Assembly: GCF_002280675.1 (NCBI RefSeq)
Contig: NZ_NCEN01000013.1
Location: 1-64,000 of the forward strand
Direction of reading: 5' to 3'
DNA length: 64,000 nt
Source of the DNA: Novosphingobium sp. 32-60-15
Lineage (GTDB): Bacteria > Pseudomonadota > Alphaproteobacteria > Sphingomonadales > Sphingomonadaceae
The notes below the pieces were generated by a model. The model did not search any database. It saw only the letters and a list, made by a program, of their open reading frames with translations, and was not told the DNA's origin. Positions 62,419 through 64,000 of the stretch are shown here, piece after piece. How positions within the stretch are numbered: the stretch's first letter is position 1; the number at the start of each line of letters is the position of its first letter. The position numbers and the translations under genes were made by a program.

Positions 62419-63341
62419 GTGAGGCCCCTTTCGCCCAAGTAACGATTGTCGGGCTGGGATTGCTTGGCGGGTCAGTCGGTCTTGCCGTGCAGGCGCATAT
62501 GCCGGACGTGCGGGTGGTCGGTTATGACGCTGATGCCGGTGTTCGTGCAAAGGCGCGCGAATTGGGCCTTGCGCATAGCATTCCCGAAACGCCGGTTGCG
62601 GCAGCGCAAGGGGCCGATCTTGTCATCCTGTGTGTGCCGGTGGGCGCGATGGAGGCCGCGGCGGCAGCGCTGGCCGAAGGGTTATCGCCCGATGCGGTGA
62701 TCAGCGACGTCGGCTCGTCCAAGGGGTCAGTCGCGCGGGCTTTGGCCGAGGCTTTGCCGGGGCATCATATCATTCCGGCCCATCCGGTGGCGGGGACCGA
62801 GCGCAGCGGGCCGGATGCGGGCTTTGCCACGTTGTTTGCCAACCGCTGGTGCATCATCACGCCGCCAGAGAATGCAGACCCGGCGCTGGTGGCGCGCGTG
62901 GTGGCGTTCTGGGAGGCGCTGGGCGCGCGGGTCGAGACGATGGACGCTGATCATCACGATAAGGTTCTGGCCGTCACCAGCCATTTGCCGCACCTCATCG
63001 CCTATACCATTGTTGGCACCGCGTCTGATCTTGAGGCGGTGACGCAGAGCGAAGTGATCAAATACTCCGCCGGTGGTTTCCGCGATTTCACGCGCATTGC
63101 AGCATCAGACCCGACGATGTGGCGCGACGTGTTCCTGTCCAATCGCGATGCGGTGCTGGAAATGCTCCAGTGCTTTACCGAGGACCTGACAGAATTGCAG
63201 AAGGCCATCCGCAAGGGCGATGGCGATACGCTGTTCGAGCAGTTCACCCGCACCCGCGCGATCCGGCGCGGGATTATCGAGATGGGTCAGGATGATGCGC
63301 GGCCAGACTTTGGCCGTTCAGATCACAACGGGCAGAAATAA
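62415..63341 (+). CDS. tyrA: Prephenate/arogenate dehydrogenase
   Basis: The 308-residue protein has an N-terminal Rossmann motif [46 protein letters not shown], and [14 protein letters not shown]. The helical C-terminal domain carries the catalytic-region His in [16 protein letters not shown]. It converts prephenate or arogenate in tyrosine synthesis. It starts at GTG within the hisC stop. Confidence 0.93.
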   Translation: MSEAPFAQVTIVGLGLLGGSVGLAVQAHMPDVRVVGYDADAGVRAKARELGLAHSIPETPVAAAQGADLVILCVPVGAMEAAAAALAEGLSPDAVISDVGSSKGSVARALAEALPGHHIIPAHPVAGTERSGPDAGFATLFANRWCIITPPENADPALVARVVAFWEALGARVETMDADHHDKVLAVTSHLPHLIAYTIVGTASDLEAVTQSEVIKYSAGGFRDFTRIAASDPTMWRDVFLSNRDAVLEMLQCFTEDLTELQKAIRKGDGDTLFEQFTRTRAIRRGIIEMGQDDARPDFGRSDHNGQK

Positions 63342-63356
63342 GGCGCAGCTGAATTT

Positions 63357-63384
63357 GCCCCCGCTCCGTTGCGGGAGCGGGGGC
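63357..63384. terminator. Stem-loop between convergent tyrA and dapA
   Basis: GCCCCCGCTCC and its exact complement GGAGCGGGGGC form an 11-base GC-rich stem with a 6-base loop. There is no strong T-run, so it may act as a shared hairpin barrier rather than a classic terminator. Confidence 0.65.
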
Positions 63385-63391
63385 CACAGCA

Positions 63392-64000
63392 TCAGATTAG
63401 TCCGGCGTGTTCCAGTGCAGCGTCAACGGCTGCGCGGGCTTCGGCATTGCAGGCTACCATGGGCAGGCGCAATTCATCGCTGATGTCCGGGAAGATGCGG
63501 CTGAGCGCATACTTTACCGGCCCGGGCGAAGCGTCTTCGAACATCGCGTAATGCAGCGGGTAGAGCTTGTCATTCAGCTCGCGCGCCAATTCGAGATCGT
63601 TGGCAGCGCAAGCGGCCTGGAATTCGGCGCAAAGCTTTGGCGCGACATTGGCGGTGACCGAAATGCAGCCGACGGCGCCCGCAGCGTTGGCGGGAAGCGC
63701 CAGTTCATCATCGCCCGACAATTGGCAGAAGTGCTTGCCAATACCCATGCGATGATCGGTGACGCGCGACAGATCGCCGCTCGCGTCCTTGATGCCGATG
63801 ATCTTGGCGGGATGGCGCTTGGCCAGTTCGCACACGGTTTCAGGCAGGATATCGGTGACGGTACGGCCCGGCACGTTGTAAAGCACGATGGGCAGATCGT
63901 TATGTTCAGCCAGGTAGCTGAAATGCGCGATGATGCCGGCCTGGCTGGGGCGGTTGTAATAGGGCGCGACGCACAGCGCGGCCTGTGCGCCGCACTTCTT
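63392..64000 (-). CDS. dapA: 4-hydroxy-tetrahydrodipicolinate synthase, C-terminal part (cut by window edge)
   Basis: The 202 visible residues run in one frame from the window edge to TGA at 63392. They show APYYNRPSQAGIIAHF, the YNVPGRTV segment with the catalytic Tyr, GIKDASGDLSRV with the Schiff-base Lys, LSGDDELALPANAAGAVGCISVTANV, and a C-terminal helical domain. DapA condenses pyruvate and aspartate semialdehyde for lysine and diaminopimelate synthesis. The start is beyond the window. Confidence 0.94.
   Translation of the reverse strand, partial: KKCGAQAALCVAPYYNRPSQAGIIAHFSYLAEHNDLPIVLYNVPGRTVTDILPETVCELAKRHPAKIIGIKDASGDLSRVTDHRMGIGKHFCQLSGDDELALPANAAGAVGCISVTANVAPKLCAEFQAACAANDLELARELNDKLYPLHYAMFEDASPGPVKYALSRIFPDISDELRLPMVACNAEARAAVDAALEHAGLI

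Noticed and set aside
1..64000. CRISPR arrays, rRNA genes, origins of replication
   Set aside because: No regularly spaced direct repeats, no rRNA-like sequence and no cluster of DnaA-type boxes were seen. The repeats found are REP-like or MITE-like.

Overview
The window looks like chromosome from an alphaproteobacterium of the order Sphingomonadales (Novosphingobium/Erythrobacter type). This rests on the overall protein style, the GTG/TTG starts with ATGA/GTGA gene overlaps, a CysNC fusion, a petABC bc1 operon, lptC-lptA, and several families of short inverted repeats typical of sphingomonads. The genus call is an inference, not a measurement.

Layout. 1-4300: the 3' end of ugd, a nest of REP-like repeats, a DUF2061 gene, a MITE-like element, and the sulfate-activation genes cysNC and cysD. 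4475-6309: an RNase D-like exonuclease and lptC-lptA. 6317-23239: a surface-polysaccharide island holding an O-antigen ligase, the complete dTDP-rhamnose set rmlACDB, two hexapeptide acyltransferases, an SGNH esterase, a Wzx-like flippase, a Wzy-like polymerase and a GT2 glycosyltransferase. Inside this island sits a gene pair resembling the head-spike genes of the Rhodobacter gene transfer agent: a small spike-base protein and a very large beta-helix protein. 23288-27898: a GGDEF/EAL protein with a cupredoxin, divergent from a DUF3034 protein with a truncated hemoglobin. 27896-33300: a second MITE copy, a damaged molybdenum hydroxylase (IorAB type), a cytochrome b561-YceI fusion, TrhO and tRNA-Gly. 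33444-46900: DUF2218, an ADP-forming CoA ligase, apt, petABC, a NDUFAF7-type methyltransferase, lgt, an AMP-forming CoA ligase, a frameshifted glnD, and a carboxymuconolactone decarboxylase gene with an in-frame TGA. 46910-58300: yqgE, bfr-bfd, metA behind a structured leader, rpmI-rplT, an AraC regulator, pheST, an aldose epimerase, prfC and a hydrolase. 58287-64000: an EEP phosphatase probably starting at CTG, glnK-amtB behind a sigma-54 promoter, hisC-tyrA, and the 3' part of dapA.

Two themes stand out. First, genes for a polysaccharide-binding particle spike lie between the polymerase and flippase of a polysaccharide cluster. R. capsulatus places its GTA spike genes beside capsule genes in the same way, which suggests a linked particle-spike and cell-receptor module. 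Second, four genes carry clean lesions: an amber TAG in the large spike gene, a 14-bp tandem duplication that frameshifts glnD, a deletion-frameshift that throws the catalytic Glu of the IorB-like subunit out of frame, and a TGA exactly at the second Cys of a CxxC motif. In addition, two copies of one MITE-like element (271 and 235 bp) are each inserted at the TA of a stop codon and rebuild it as TAG. All calls come from reading the sequence without database searches.
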